From: Priapulus caudatus
Taxonomy: Eukaryota > Priapulida > Priapulimorpha > Priapulimorphida > Priapulidae
Direction: 5' to 3'
Assembly (NCBI RefSeq): GCF_000485595.1
Contig: NW_014577252.1
Location: forward strand, 1 to 21,839
Length of the DNA stretch: 21,839 nucleotides
Shown here one piece after another: positions 9,801 to 14,865 of this stretch. A model generated the notes under the pieces. The model was not told where the DNA came from and searched no databases. It worked only from the letters and a program-made list of their open reading frames with translations. The position numbers and the translations under genes were made by a program. Position 1 is the stretch's first letter. The number at the start of each line of letters is the position of its first letter.

Positions 9801-11138
9801 GTTTGCAGCGTGGTCTAAATATGCTGCATGAAAAGCCTCTCCCCAAAAATGTGAAATTTTGCGCTGCCCCCTACATGGATGCGTGGTTCAGGTAATTCTG
9901 TTAGCTCCATGCTCACCAGACCTGCATGTCATATTTTCTCTCATCTTACACGTTCTTGATAGCATCATGCTCACTGGCGTGCACCCTGCCCAGAGAGTGC
10001 GTTTTGTTTTCTGTTATGCTGTTTCTGTTTATTGCAGAGCATACCCTATACGGGCACTGCCAGGAGACAGAACTGAAGTGTTTTACATTGACTATGGAAA
10101 CACTGCAGTATTGCCACGATCTGAGCTAATAAGCATTCCCATCCACTTTATCAAGCAGATTAGACCTTTGGCGGTACCCTTCAAGTTGGCAGGTAAGCTA
10201 CATAATCTGCTCCTGTGCTAAAAGTGCATGTAAGATCGACCCTCTCACCCTATCTAAAGGTGTTGTTATATTCCTCCTACATTCTATTGCTTCATAAAGT
10301 TGTGATTTCTGTAAGCACCATTCCTGCCGCTTGCCGCTCGCTGTTGGCTGCTGCTGACTGCTGCTGGAGCTGGCTGTGGCTGGCTGGCTGGCTGGCTTGA
10401 CTCGACGCGCTAATATCGATCGCGCGAACACACGAGAGCGAAAACATAACCTCCTCCAACTTCGTTGGGCGTAGGTAACTATCCTAACATTCACGTGTGC
10501 TTGCTGTTGCATGCGCACGTGTACATGCGATGCACGCACATACTGGATCACTTCTAGACATGCGAGCAGATGTACCCTCTTTATAACAGCATGGGATGAC
10601 TGGTGACTAGTATATGGTTTCCATGTTACTACTGCAGATGTAAGTGAGAATAACAATATCGTCAGGCACGTGATGCGTGACATGATGAATACCCCAGGTA
10701 TCAGAGTAGAACTGGTCCGACATGCTGCCAATGAGACTGTAAGTATAAAAGCTGTAGCTCCATGAGCTTATAACTGTAACCGTATTGGTTAACATGTCAG
10801 TAATTCGGTTCGCATAATAGGTGGTAAGTTTCTAACATTTCTATTGAAAAACTTAGGTGCCGCCCTTGTCTATGTGTGCACTTGTAGCGTTGCTCTAATT
10901 TGCATGTGACTTGGGCTGGTACACGTTAAGTTGTTTATCTGACGCTATGGGAATGATGCAGTGTGGTATCGTGGCGCAGGTGAGGTGTGAGGGGGGGGTG
11001 GCATACTTTGCTGTGATGTTCTAGATCGTTGTGTCTCTCACTATTGCATTTTTTCTATTTTAGTCGCATATTATTGAGGTCAAGGCATACAGCAGCCTGC
11101 CAGGCAGACGACACATGGTCATAAACACTAGCGCCTAA
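669..11138 (+). CDS. RRM-RRM-Tudor protein, TDRD10-like (12 coding exons)
   Basis: Joining 669-889, 4052-4152, 5786-5877, 6650(?)-6821, 7386-7576, 7688-7764, 8440-8651, 9228-9475, 9770-9891, 10038-10192, 10638-10738 and 11064-11138 gives about 588 residues. RRM1 lies at about 39-104, with RNP2-like LYTVCI and RNP1-like YVFVRYG. An acidic, Ser-rich linker (SSDDELSEEEAD) follows. RRM2 lies at about 245-320, with LLFCTNL and YFAVITF. An extended Tudor domain starts near 414 with ITHVEDGCHFWGQ and contains FYIDYGN (about 494-500), the strand that supplies aromatic-cage residues binding methylarginine in this family. Known relatives act in germ granules and the piRNA pathway; that role here is inferred. 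Vertebrate TDRD10 has one RRM, so orthology is not certain. The ATG at 726 (ACAACATGG) has better context than 669 and would give 569 residues. Confidence 0.85.
890..2268 (+). other. Intron 1, left part: non-coding, small inverted repeat
   Basis: No conserved coding frame was found; short ORFs here lack recognisable motifs. A 9-bp inverted repeat (ATCGCTCAG at 1027-1035, CTGAGCGAT at 1048-1056, 12-nt loop) stands out. CAACTGC at 999 and GCAGTTG at 1060 flank it asymmetrically. The rest is AT-rich intronic sequence. Confidence 0.6.
2261..3491. mobile_element. Non-autonomous hAT-type element with 8-bp target duplication
   Basis: CAGTGGCGTAG at 2269 and its complement CTACGCCACTG ending at 3483 form the inverted ends of a 1,215-bp element. 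It is flanked on both sides by the identical octamer GTGACAGC (2261-2268 and 3484-3491). The CAG-type ends and 8-bp duplications are hallmarks of the hAT superfamily. No transposase frame remains, and a second dispersed repeat is nested within it (about 2641-3390). A further hAT-like CAGTGGCGGATTCAGG occurs internally near 2485. The perfect duplications suggest fairly recent insertion into the intron. Confidence 0.85.
2641..3390 (+). mobile_element. Dispersed repeat copy 1 with CCGT microsatellite and DR1 motifs
   Basis: It begins AGCTCATCTGA and ends near TCAGATGAGC (3359-3368), giving a 10-bp inverted terminal pair. A perfect hairpin, CATCTGAC-ATA-GTCAGATG, sits at the 5' end, followed by a (CCGT)n tract at about 2685-2735. 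GGGTCAAAGGTCAAAGGTCA at 2830-2849 and another AGGTCA pair near 3001-3018 resemble nuclear-receptor half-sites spaced by one base. ACAATTCT occurs just outside both ends and may mark a target duplication. It is nested inside the hAT element. No protein is encoded. Confidence 0.75.
3492..4051 (+). other. Intron 1, right part: no recognised feature
   Basis: A 105-codon minus-strand reading frame covers 3689-4006, but it shows no family motif and contains near-repeats (GCCATGSGTGCTGTT). I do not call it a gene. The remainder is ordinary intron ending in the exon 2 acceptor. Confidence 0.5.
4052..4152 (+). CDS. Coding exon 2: RNP1 half of RRM1
   Basis: The acceptor TTGTTTCAG|C completes an AGC codon from exon 1 and continues as SYVFVRYGTVAEAEAALNIL, the RNP1 strand and second helix of an RRM. 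The donor is CAACAAG|GTATGG, exiting with one base. The exon sits between two direct copies of a dispersed repeat, one in each flanking intron. Confidence 0.9.
4331..5497 (+). mobile_element. Dispersed repeat copy 2, same orientation, intron 2
   Basis: The first roughly 590 bp (4331-4918) closely match copy 1: the same CATCTGAC hairpin, (CCGT)n tract, DR1-like GGGTCAAAGGTCAAAGGTCA at 4506-4525 and AGGTCAAAGGTCA at 4687-4699. After 4918 the copies diverge. An end resembling the copy 1 terminus (TAGATGAGC, then CGCTCCGCGGC, then CTTGTT) recurs at 5465-5497, so the middle is replaced or inserted. No clear target duplication is visible. Confidence 0.7.
5786..5877 (+). CDS. Coding exon 3: basic linker
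   Basis: The acceptor is AACACAG|GC and the donor is CAGGAG|GTAAAT. The entry phase matches exon 2 and the exon exits on a codon boundary. It encodes a basic, Tyr/Arg/Lys-rich linker (QPNYRENRKDYKRPQTS) with no recognised fold. Alternative acceptor use at 5790 would hit TAG immediately, which supports this boundary. Confidence 0.8.
5878..6649 (+). other. Intron 3: unresolved, may hide a small exon
   Basis: The left part is AT-rich. Open frames at 6266-6577 (+) and 6428-6610 (-) have no recognisable motif. Phase arithmetic between exons 3 and 4 allows a missed exon of length 3n+1 here, but no candidate has both good splice sites and an open frame. Confidence 0.4.
6650..6821 (+). CDS. Coding exon 4: acidic linker (5' boundary uncertain)
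   Basis: The open frame encodes SSDDELSEEEADNAGASG and a Ser/Thr/Pro-rich stretch. The donor ACGA|GTAAGA at 6822 is strong and its phase fits exon 5. Among acceptors, only AG at 6648-6649 fits the phase left by exon 3, but it has a poor pyrimidine tract. Better-looking AGs at 6616-6617 and 6640-6641 are out of phase and would require an unseen small exon upstream. Confidence 0.65.
6921..7240. mobile_element. MITE-like element rich in GGAGTC hairpins
   Basis: GAAATTAAC at 6926-6934 is matched by GTTAATTTC at 7227-7235 as an inverted end pair. Inside are repeated GGGAGTC/GACTCC words forming short hairpins, such as GGAGTCC-AAC-GGACTCC near 6946 and GGAGTC-ACACA-GACTCC near 7151. It lies wholly in intron 4 and has no coding capacity. 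No target duplication was identified. Confidence 0.6.
7386..7576 (+). CDS. Coding exon 5: linker and first strand of RRM2
   Basis: The acceptor ATGTTTCAG|AC completes a codon with the A from exon 4. The donor is AGTGAG|GTAAGA, phase 0. The C-terminal part, EKQLLFCTNLSDSTSE, is the RNP2 strand and start of the first helix of a second RRM. The upstream part is a polar linker. Confidence 0.87.
7688..7764 (+). CDS. Coding exon 6: helix 1 and strand 2 of RRM2
   Basis: The acceptor is TTCTAATCAG|GA and the donor is GACAT|GTAAGT. It encodes DQLRHLFREYNPTSITINRP, a typical RRM helix 1 and strand 2. It exits with two bases (AT) that join the G of exon 7. Confidence 0.9.
8008..8074. repeat. AT microsatellite
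   Basis: A (TA)n-rich low-complexity tract with interspersed TTTATA, in intron 6. The rest of that intron (7765-8439) shows nothing recognisable. Confidence 0.9.
8440..8651 (+). CDS. Coding exon 7: RNP1 half of RRM2 and linker
   Basis: The acceptor is GCATTGGCAG|G. It encodes YFAVITFRDPTAKYLAKQAI and then GVLISGHIIEVSDV, closing RRM2, followed by a linker. The donor TTCG|GTATAA at 8652 leaves one base, which fits exon 8. A second, stronger-looking TTCG|GTATGT lies 47 bp downstream in a local duplication. Confidence 0.87.
8646..8736 (+). repeat. 47/44-bp tandem duplication across exon 7 donor
   Basis: Two adjacent copies start CATTCGGTAT (8646 and 8693), each followed by a C7 tract and then AGAATCACTGT. 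Unit 2 lacks three bases. Each unit carries a TTCG|GTAT donor, so the duplication copied the splice donor of exon 7. Only the first donor (8652) keeps the reading frame into the Tudor exons. Confidence 0.85.
8737..9227 (+). other. Intron 7 remainder: no feature seen
   Basis: AT-rich non-coding sequence ending in the pyrimidine-rich exon 8 acceptor (TTTTTTTATTGCCTTCAG). No repeat or ORF of note. Confidence 0.6.
9228..9475 (+). CDS. Coding exon 8: linker and first part of extended Tudor
   Basis: The acceptor is TTGCCTTCAG|GT. The frame set by exon 7 encodes a polar linker, then SFTVVITHVEDGCHFWGQIM. This matches the start of extended Tudor domains, where a VxVTHVxxPxxFWxQ-like strand is usual. 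The donor is CATGAA|GTACGA, phase 0. Confidence 0.88.
9770..9891 (+). CDS. Coding exon 9: Tudor connecting helix and WxRA strand
   Basis: The acceptor is AATGTTACAG|AC and the donor is GTTCAG|GTAATT. It encodes the helix between the two halves of the extended Tudor fold and ends in AAPYMDAWFR, equivalent to the W-Y/F-R-A strand that opens the Tudor barrel. Confidence 0.88.
10038..10192 (+). CDS. Coding exon 10: Tudor barrel core
   Basis: The acceptor is TTTATTGCAG|A and the donor is TTGGCAG|GTAAGC. It encodes TEVFYIDYGNTAVLPRSELI, the diagnostic Tudor signature (V-x-Y-I-D-Y-G-N). The aromatic and Asn positions used to bind dimethylarginine are kept. Confidence 0.95.
10318..10401. repeat. GCT/GGCT-rich microsatellite
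   Basis: Degenerate GCTGCTG and (GGCT)n repeats within intron 10. The minus-strand frame across it translates to Ser/Gln/Ala-rich low complexity, a by-product of the repeat rather than a gene. Confidence 0.85.
10638..10738 (+). CDS. Coding exon 11: C-terminal half of extended Tudor
   Basis: The acceptor is CTACTGCAG|AT and the donor is GAGACT|GTAAGT; both phases fit. It encodes IVRHVMRDMMNTPGIRVELV, placed where extended Tudor domains return to the SN-like subdomain. Confidence 0.83.
11064..11138 (+). CDS. Coding exon 12: C-terminus
   Basis: The acceptor has a strong pyrimidine tract (TTTTTTCTATTTTAG|TC) and the entry phase matches exon 11. It encodes SHIIEVKAYSSLPGRRHMVI and ends at TAA 11136-11138. 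No convincing AATAAA lies in the next 300 bases on this strand. Confidence 0.83.
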   Translation, partial: SHIIEVKAYSSLPGRRHMVINTSA

Positions 11139-11578
11139 CAGATCTCATCCGGCAGCGTTATGATCCAATTGTCATCGGATCATCCTACGAATCATGGTCT
11201 TCGGTCGTGTTGTATGCGATGTCTTAAGGAATTGCGTGTAATAAGTTGTAGTGACTGTGTCCAGCATCTGTAGCCATCGCATCCGTCAGGCCAGATCTTT
11301 ATGTCCGTAATCAGTACATCGATTGTCCGCAGCCATTTCATGCGTTCAGCAATCATTGGCTTTCGATGGAGGCTTCGTCTGTGAACAGCTATTATGGTGA
11401 TAACCATGCTCGTGGGATCGGGGGTGCATAAAAACAAAAACACAAAGTTTTTATTCATTTCTGGTTGTTTTTTTAAAGTAAATTAGTAAGATTAATCTAC
11501 TTAAGGCTAATATTATATTCAATAGAAATTAGGCTTTGCATAAGTAGTATGATATTTGATTGGATCTTTATAGTTCAC
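11139..11578 (+). other. 3' flank of the Tudor gene: no assigned feature
   Basis: Plus-strand frame 2 reads RQRYDPIVIGSSYESWSSVV (about 11150-11220) and, after several stops, a 58-codon open stretch to about 11433. Neither is recognised and the stops are numerous. It could be 3' UTR, an alternative end, or old mobile-element sequence. Confidence 0.4.
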
Positions 11579-12640
11579 ATGCTAATAAAGTTTATCCCAG
11601 TTAGATCCAAATTAAGTTAAAAATAACTTACACTGACAAAATTTTCATCCATCTTTCCGATAGACTTCCTCAGATCTGATGTTTCCAGGTAGATGGCAGC
11701 ACTGGAAACGGACGTTCGAACCTGGTCACTTTTGGTCGGCCCCCAGTCTGCGGTCCTCTCGAGCAGGTGCAGTTCTGAGGATGTTGTCATATATGTGGGA
11801 TAGGTGGTACGACCCCTCATCTCTATTCATTGTAGCCAGTTCTCTGCGAATATATATTGCTTCTCTGATCTGTCTGCGTCTCGGAAACGATTCTTTTGAC
11901 ATCACATTGGCCTCTTTCCAGATTGGCAGATGGTTTTGGTCAACCATCTGTTATGTTATGGCTGACTTATGCTGTTGTCCTGAAGTGGCCGCACGAGTCG
12001 CACGTTTGCTGGTTCCTTTTGTATGAGTGTTGACATCAGTCATGTGTTCTTTTAAACATGTTCCAAATTTCCTGCCCGTTTCCCCAAGGTACACGCTATC
12101 ACAATTCGAGCAAGCGATACGGTACACAGCCTGTTGTATTTTTGTTTTCTATTTTGTCTTTTGGATGTACTAGGATATTCCTGATGGTCTTATGGGGTTT
12201 AAATGCTGAAGAGATGTTGAATGTCCTTAAGGTGCGGGCTAACCTCTCGGACATGCCCTTGATGTAAGGAATGATGACCAACCCCCTATTTTTTGTTTTC
12301 TGGTCGTTCTCCTTCTTTTTCAATTTGTTGTTGGACGCCTTTGTTTCTATTTTCTGTTTTGTGTCTTCGAATGTCCAGTTAGGCTAGCCGCAATTTCGAA
12401 GTGCGTGTCGAATCTCTTGTTCCTCGGCGCGTATGTCTTCCGGTTCTGTTACAACGGTGTTAGCTCTATCTAGTAGTGTGCGGACGACTCCCAGTTTGTG
12501 AGTTATCCGGTGGTGAGATTGAAAGTTCAGATACTGATTGGTATGGGTCTTCTTCCTGTAGACCATGGTTTTTAACGTTCCATCTTCTCTGCTCACAATC
12601 TTTGTGTCTAGAAAGGATCGTTTCTGATCTGCAGACAGAT
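11579..12640 (-). mobile_element. Penelope-like retroelement copy A, decayed RT C-terminus and GIY-YIG
   Basis: Read on the minus strand, the frame gives FLDTKIVSREDG, then VYRKKTHTNQYLNFQSHH and HKLGVVRTLLDRA. These are signatures of the reverse transcriptase C-terminus in GIY-YIG Penelope-like elements. After a TAG at 12384-12386 the frame resumes with PNWTF and a Lys-rich linker, then GLVIIPYIKGMSERLART and RNILVHPKDK. A frameshift precedes CSNCDSVYLGETGRKFGT (GIY-YIG core). A TAA at 11951-11953 follows, then REAIYIRRELATMNRDEGSY. The 5' end is truncated at about 12640. The 3' tail to 11579 matches copy B. At least two stops and one frameshift make it dead. Confidence 0.88.
11635..11673 (-). 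ncRNA. Hammerhead-like motif in Penelope-like tail (copy A)
   Basis: Same layout as in copy B on the opposite strand: CTGAGGA, A, GTCTATC-GGAAA-GATGGAT, GAAA, GTC. The substitution at the helix base keeps a G-U pair, so the stem is preserved between copies. Confidence 0.3.
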
Positions 12641-12677
12641 CAGAGAAGCAATATATATTCGCAGAGAACCGGCTACA
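12628..12677 (+). mobile_element. Penelope-like copy B, left fragment
   Basis: This stretch is the reverse complement of about 11830-11877 in copy A, with few changes, and reads RQIREAIYIRREPAT on the plus strand. It abuts the truncated 5' end of copy A head to head. It stops at GCTACA (12672-12677), where foreign sequence begins, and the element resumes at 14612. Confidence 0.8.
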
Positions 12678-13000
12678 GCGGAGAAGCGGCGGAATCATAA
12701 CTAGTGATTATTGTGTTATTCAATACCGACTTGATGCCCGATATTGCATGCTTGTACAACACTCACTCGCGCGCTCAGCACTAATCTTACGCATAGTGAC
12801 AAATTCAAGCCTTCACGAAAAGGGTGTCATTGTAAAGAAGGGGCACGGACACAATGGAAGGAGATACAAAGGATCTCTCAACGTCTCATCGATGCACTCA
12901 CCAGGGTTTTTTTAACTCTGGCCCTGCCTTGCTGCGGCGTATCCTAGTGGCTTCTGTACAGTGGGCGCAATCAAATGCGTCTTTGTTAGAGCCGTCGTTG

Positions 13001-13107
13001 TCTCCCTGTGCAGTTAGCTCTACTCGCTACACTGCCGTTGTTATAACGTTTATCTCTCCCTGTGCAGTTAGCACTGCTCGCTACACTGCCGTGGTTATAA
13101 CATTTAT
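13001..13107. repeat. 54-bp tandem duplication
   Basis: Two adjacent units begin TCTCCCTGTGCAGTTAGC at 13001 and 13055 and share CGCTACACTGCCGT and TTATAAC. There are a handful of substitutions. No function is visible. Confidence 0.85.
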
Positions 13108-13239
13108 ATTTGCGCAGTTAATCTTTCTCTTTTTAACTGCCTCTACTGGGGAATCTGACTTATTCCCGTCTACCTTTCTTTTCCTGGACGGTTGCGAATC
13201 TTGTTCACCGTCCGTATCCTACAATAAATCTTCTTCCAT
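13081..13239 (-). pseudogene. Broken short frame with paired basic clusters, unrecognised
   Basis: From ATG 13239 the minus strand reads MEEDLL, a TAG (13219-13221), then DTDGEQDSQPSRKRKVDG and VEAVKKRKINC, to a TAG at 13081-13083. The acidic start and the RKRK/KKRK clusters resemble a nuclear protein linker such as an HP1 hinge. It lies downstream of the chromoshadow frame, so the order is wrong for a simple HP1 gene. It may be chance. Confidence 0.2.
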
Positions 13240-13580
13240 GTCAAGGCTTGTGGCTGTACACTTGCATGTTGTACGTCTCGTCTTTTTTTAATATATAACT
13301 GTTACACACAGATAAAGGACTGCCTACAAGATAGGGCTATTGAGAGAATATTTATCTTTTCAAACTGTTTGAATGGCTGCTGTCTCTGTGGCTGCCTCGC
13401 TGTGCTATTTTGGTAGGCAGGGCGTGTAGACTGCCTCCACATCGCTGGTTGAATCTGCATTCACTTTGGTGGCGGCTGCGCATACGGTAGAATCTGATAG
13501 TAGCGTGATTGCAATGGTGGCTTGATCGCCACACCTTGACTTGCCATACGGCTTGCTTACTGTTGCGGTGATGATCGCAA

Positions 13581-13946
13581 TTACACATCGCTTTCATCTT
13601 CATTATTCGTGAGCCAGGTTACTCTCTCCTCGTAGAATTTGATTACAATCTGGGGGCACTTAATATTTGCTTGTCAGGCTGGGACCAAATTTACCCCATT
13701 GCTGCCTTTCCACTTCATCAAAAACATAAGCTCTCCACTGGACTCGGTTGCACCGGTGATGCGCTCTGGTTGGAGTCCGCGTGCGAAGCCATGTGAATTC
13801 GAAAATTCCTCGTCCTCCGTTTTCTTTTCCTCTTTCAACTTTTGTTGAAATTCCGGCATCGGATCTTCGCTGTTTAGTTTCGCTTCAACCTCACTGTGTG
13901 TCATTGGAGATTCAGGGTGATGGACGGCAGTAGTGGTGGGCTCCAT
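13581..13946 (-). pseudogene. HP1/CBX chromoshadow domain with one in-frame stop
   Basis: From ATG 13946 (GCTATGG, preceded 18 nt upstream by an in-frame TAA) the frame encodes a polar, acidic tail and then [20 protein letters not shown] and [22 protein letters not shown] at 13674-13676 interrupts it. The same frame continues with [20 protein letters not shown] and an acidic tail to TAA at 13581-13583. This is the chromoshadow domain of HP1 proteins, which dimerises through the IVI-FYEE helix and binds PxVxL partners in heterochromatin; those residues and the Trp remain. CGA to TGA by CpG decay would explain the stop. There is no chromodomain upstream and no intron, so a partial retrocopy or captured exon is likely. 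A sequencing error or a truncated 90-residue product cannot be excluded. Confidence 0.82.
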
Positions 13947-14224
13947 AGCGGGGTAGGATTAGGCAATAGGTTGCATGACGGCTTACTCGATATTAAAAAT
14001 TACTATTATTCAATTACATTACGTTAATGGTAAGGGATTGCTGGGCACAATTCAGTGAGTGTTGTACTTACATGAGAACGGCGTCCATGCTTCGATGTAT
14101 AAGCGCTGGCTGCTGCGCTGCTACGCTGCCGCTGCCGCGAGGTCATTCTTTGCTAATTCTTCGCTAAGAATAGATTCAGCGTGTTCCTACGCGTTCTATA
14201 GTCTCTATGGTAAGTTCCTATGGC

Positions 14225-14355
14225 GATGGGCTGCTGCTGCTGTTGATGGTATTGCAGTCGACGTTGACGATGGCTACGCTGACGCTGATGCTAATGCTGT
14301 TGCTCTGCCACTGCTGTTGCTGCTGACGACGTTGACGCTGATGATGCTTCTAGCG
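14225..14355. repeat. GCT/GAC/GAT triplet-rich cryptic repeat
   Basis: Runs of GCTGCTGCTG, GACGTTGACG and GCTGATGCT triplets make long open frames on both strands. They look like repeat-driven translations without domain motifs. Confidence 0.75.
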
Positions 14356-14611
14356 CTCGAAGTTTGATAGTTCTGAATGCTGGTGATGATACGATTCTGA
14401 GCCCAGCTGTGAATAGATTTTATATCGAACTTGATATCAAACCAGGGTCACATGGCCGAAAGGCTGGCTGGTGATTGGGCCATGCCTTTACTACGCAGTT
14501 AGAAACCCAAGCGGTCACGATGTGGCTATTAATGGCATTCAAGTTTCAGCACTGATGTCATCGCTCTGATAGTATCTGTGTAACTATTCTTAGCCGCGCG
14601 CACGTAGCTCT

Positions 14612-14858
14612 GCTACACAATGAATAGAGATGAGGGGTCGTACCACCTATCCCACATATATGACAACATCCTCAGAACTGCACCTGCTCGAGAGGACCGC
14701 GGACTGGAGATGCAGGTTCGAACTTCCGTTTCCAGTGCTGCCATCTACCTGGAAACATCAGACCTGAGGAAGTCTATCGGAGAGATGGACGAAAATTTCG
14801 TCAGTGTAAGTTATTTTTAACTTAATTTGGATCTAACTGAGATAAACTTTATTAGCAT
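14612..14858 (+). mobile_element. Penelope-like copy B, right fragment (3' end)
   Basis: It resumes with MNRDEGSYHLSHIYDNILRT and continues to the 3' tail ending AACTTTATTAGCAT at 14858, an inverted near-copy of 11579-11820. A small deletion removes part of the segment after APARED compared with copy A. The family-specific end DLRKSIGEMDENF corresponds to a structured RNA segment. Copies A and B share no further sequence beyond TTAGCAT, which marks the element's 3' boundary. Confidence 0.88.
14764..14801 (+). ncRNA. Hammerhead-like motif in Penelope-like tail (copy B)
   Basis: CTGAGGA is followed by one A, a 7-bp helix (GTCTATC-GGAGA-GATGGAC, one G-U pair), GAAA and then a GTC. This mirrors the CUGANGA / stem II / GAAA / cleavage-site order of hammerhead ribozymes, which are known in Penelope-like elements. 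An extra A and the lack of clear stems I and III make activity doubtful. Confidence 0.3.
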
Positions 14859-14865
14859 CAGGCGG

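Larger units (their letters stand above)
12678..14617. other. 1.9-kb insert splitting Penelope-like copy B
   Basis: Copy A shows the uninterrupted order (IRRELATMNRDEG). In copy B the break falls between the codons for PAT and MNRDEG. GCTACA stands on both sides (12672-12677 and 14612-14617), consistent with a 6-bp target duplication. The insert has no evident inverted ends or poly(A). It contains a minus-strand HP1 chromoshadow frame, a 54-bp tandem duplication and triplet-rich sequence. Its class is unknown. Confidence 0.65.

Noticed and set aside
11192-11458. Minus-strand ORF that superficially recalls Tc1-like transposase (HRKPMIAERMKWL)
   Set aside because: The expected DESRF-type catalytic strand does not follow and no inverted ends were found.
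12744-12947. KGCHCKEGARTQW frame resembling a CXC-type Cys motif
   Set aside because: Only one Cys pair matches and the following conserved Cys residues are absent.
14059-14367. Ala/Asp/Leu-rich ORF on the plus strand
   Set aside because: Driven by GCT/GAC triplet repeats; both strands are open for the same reason.
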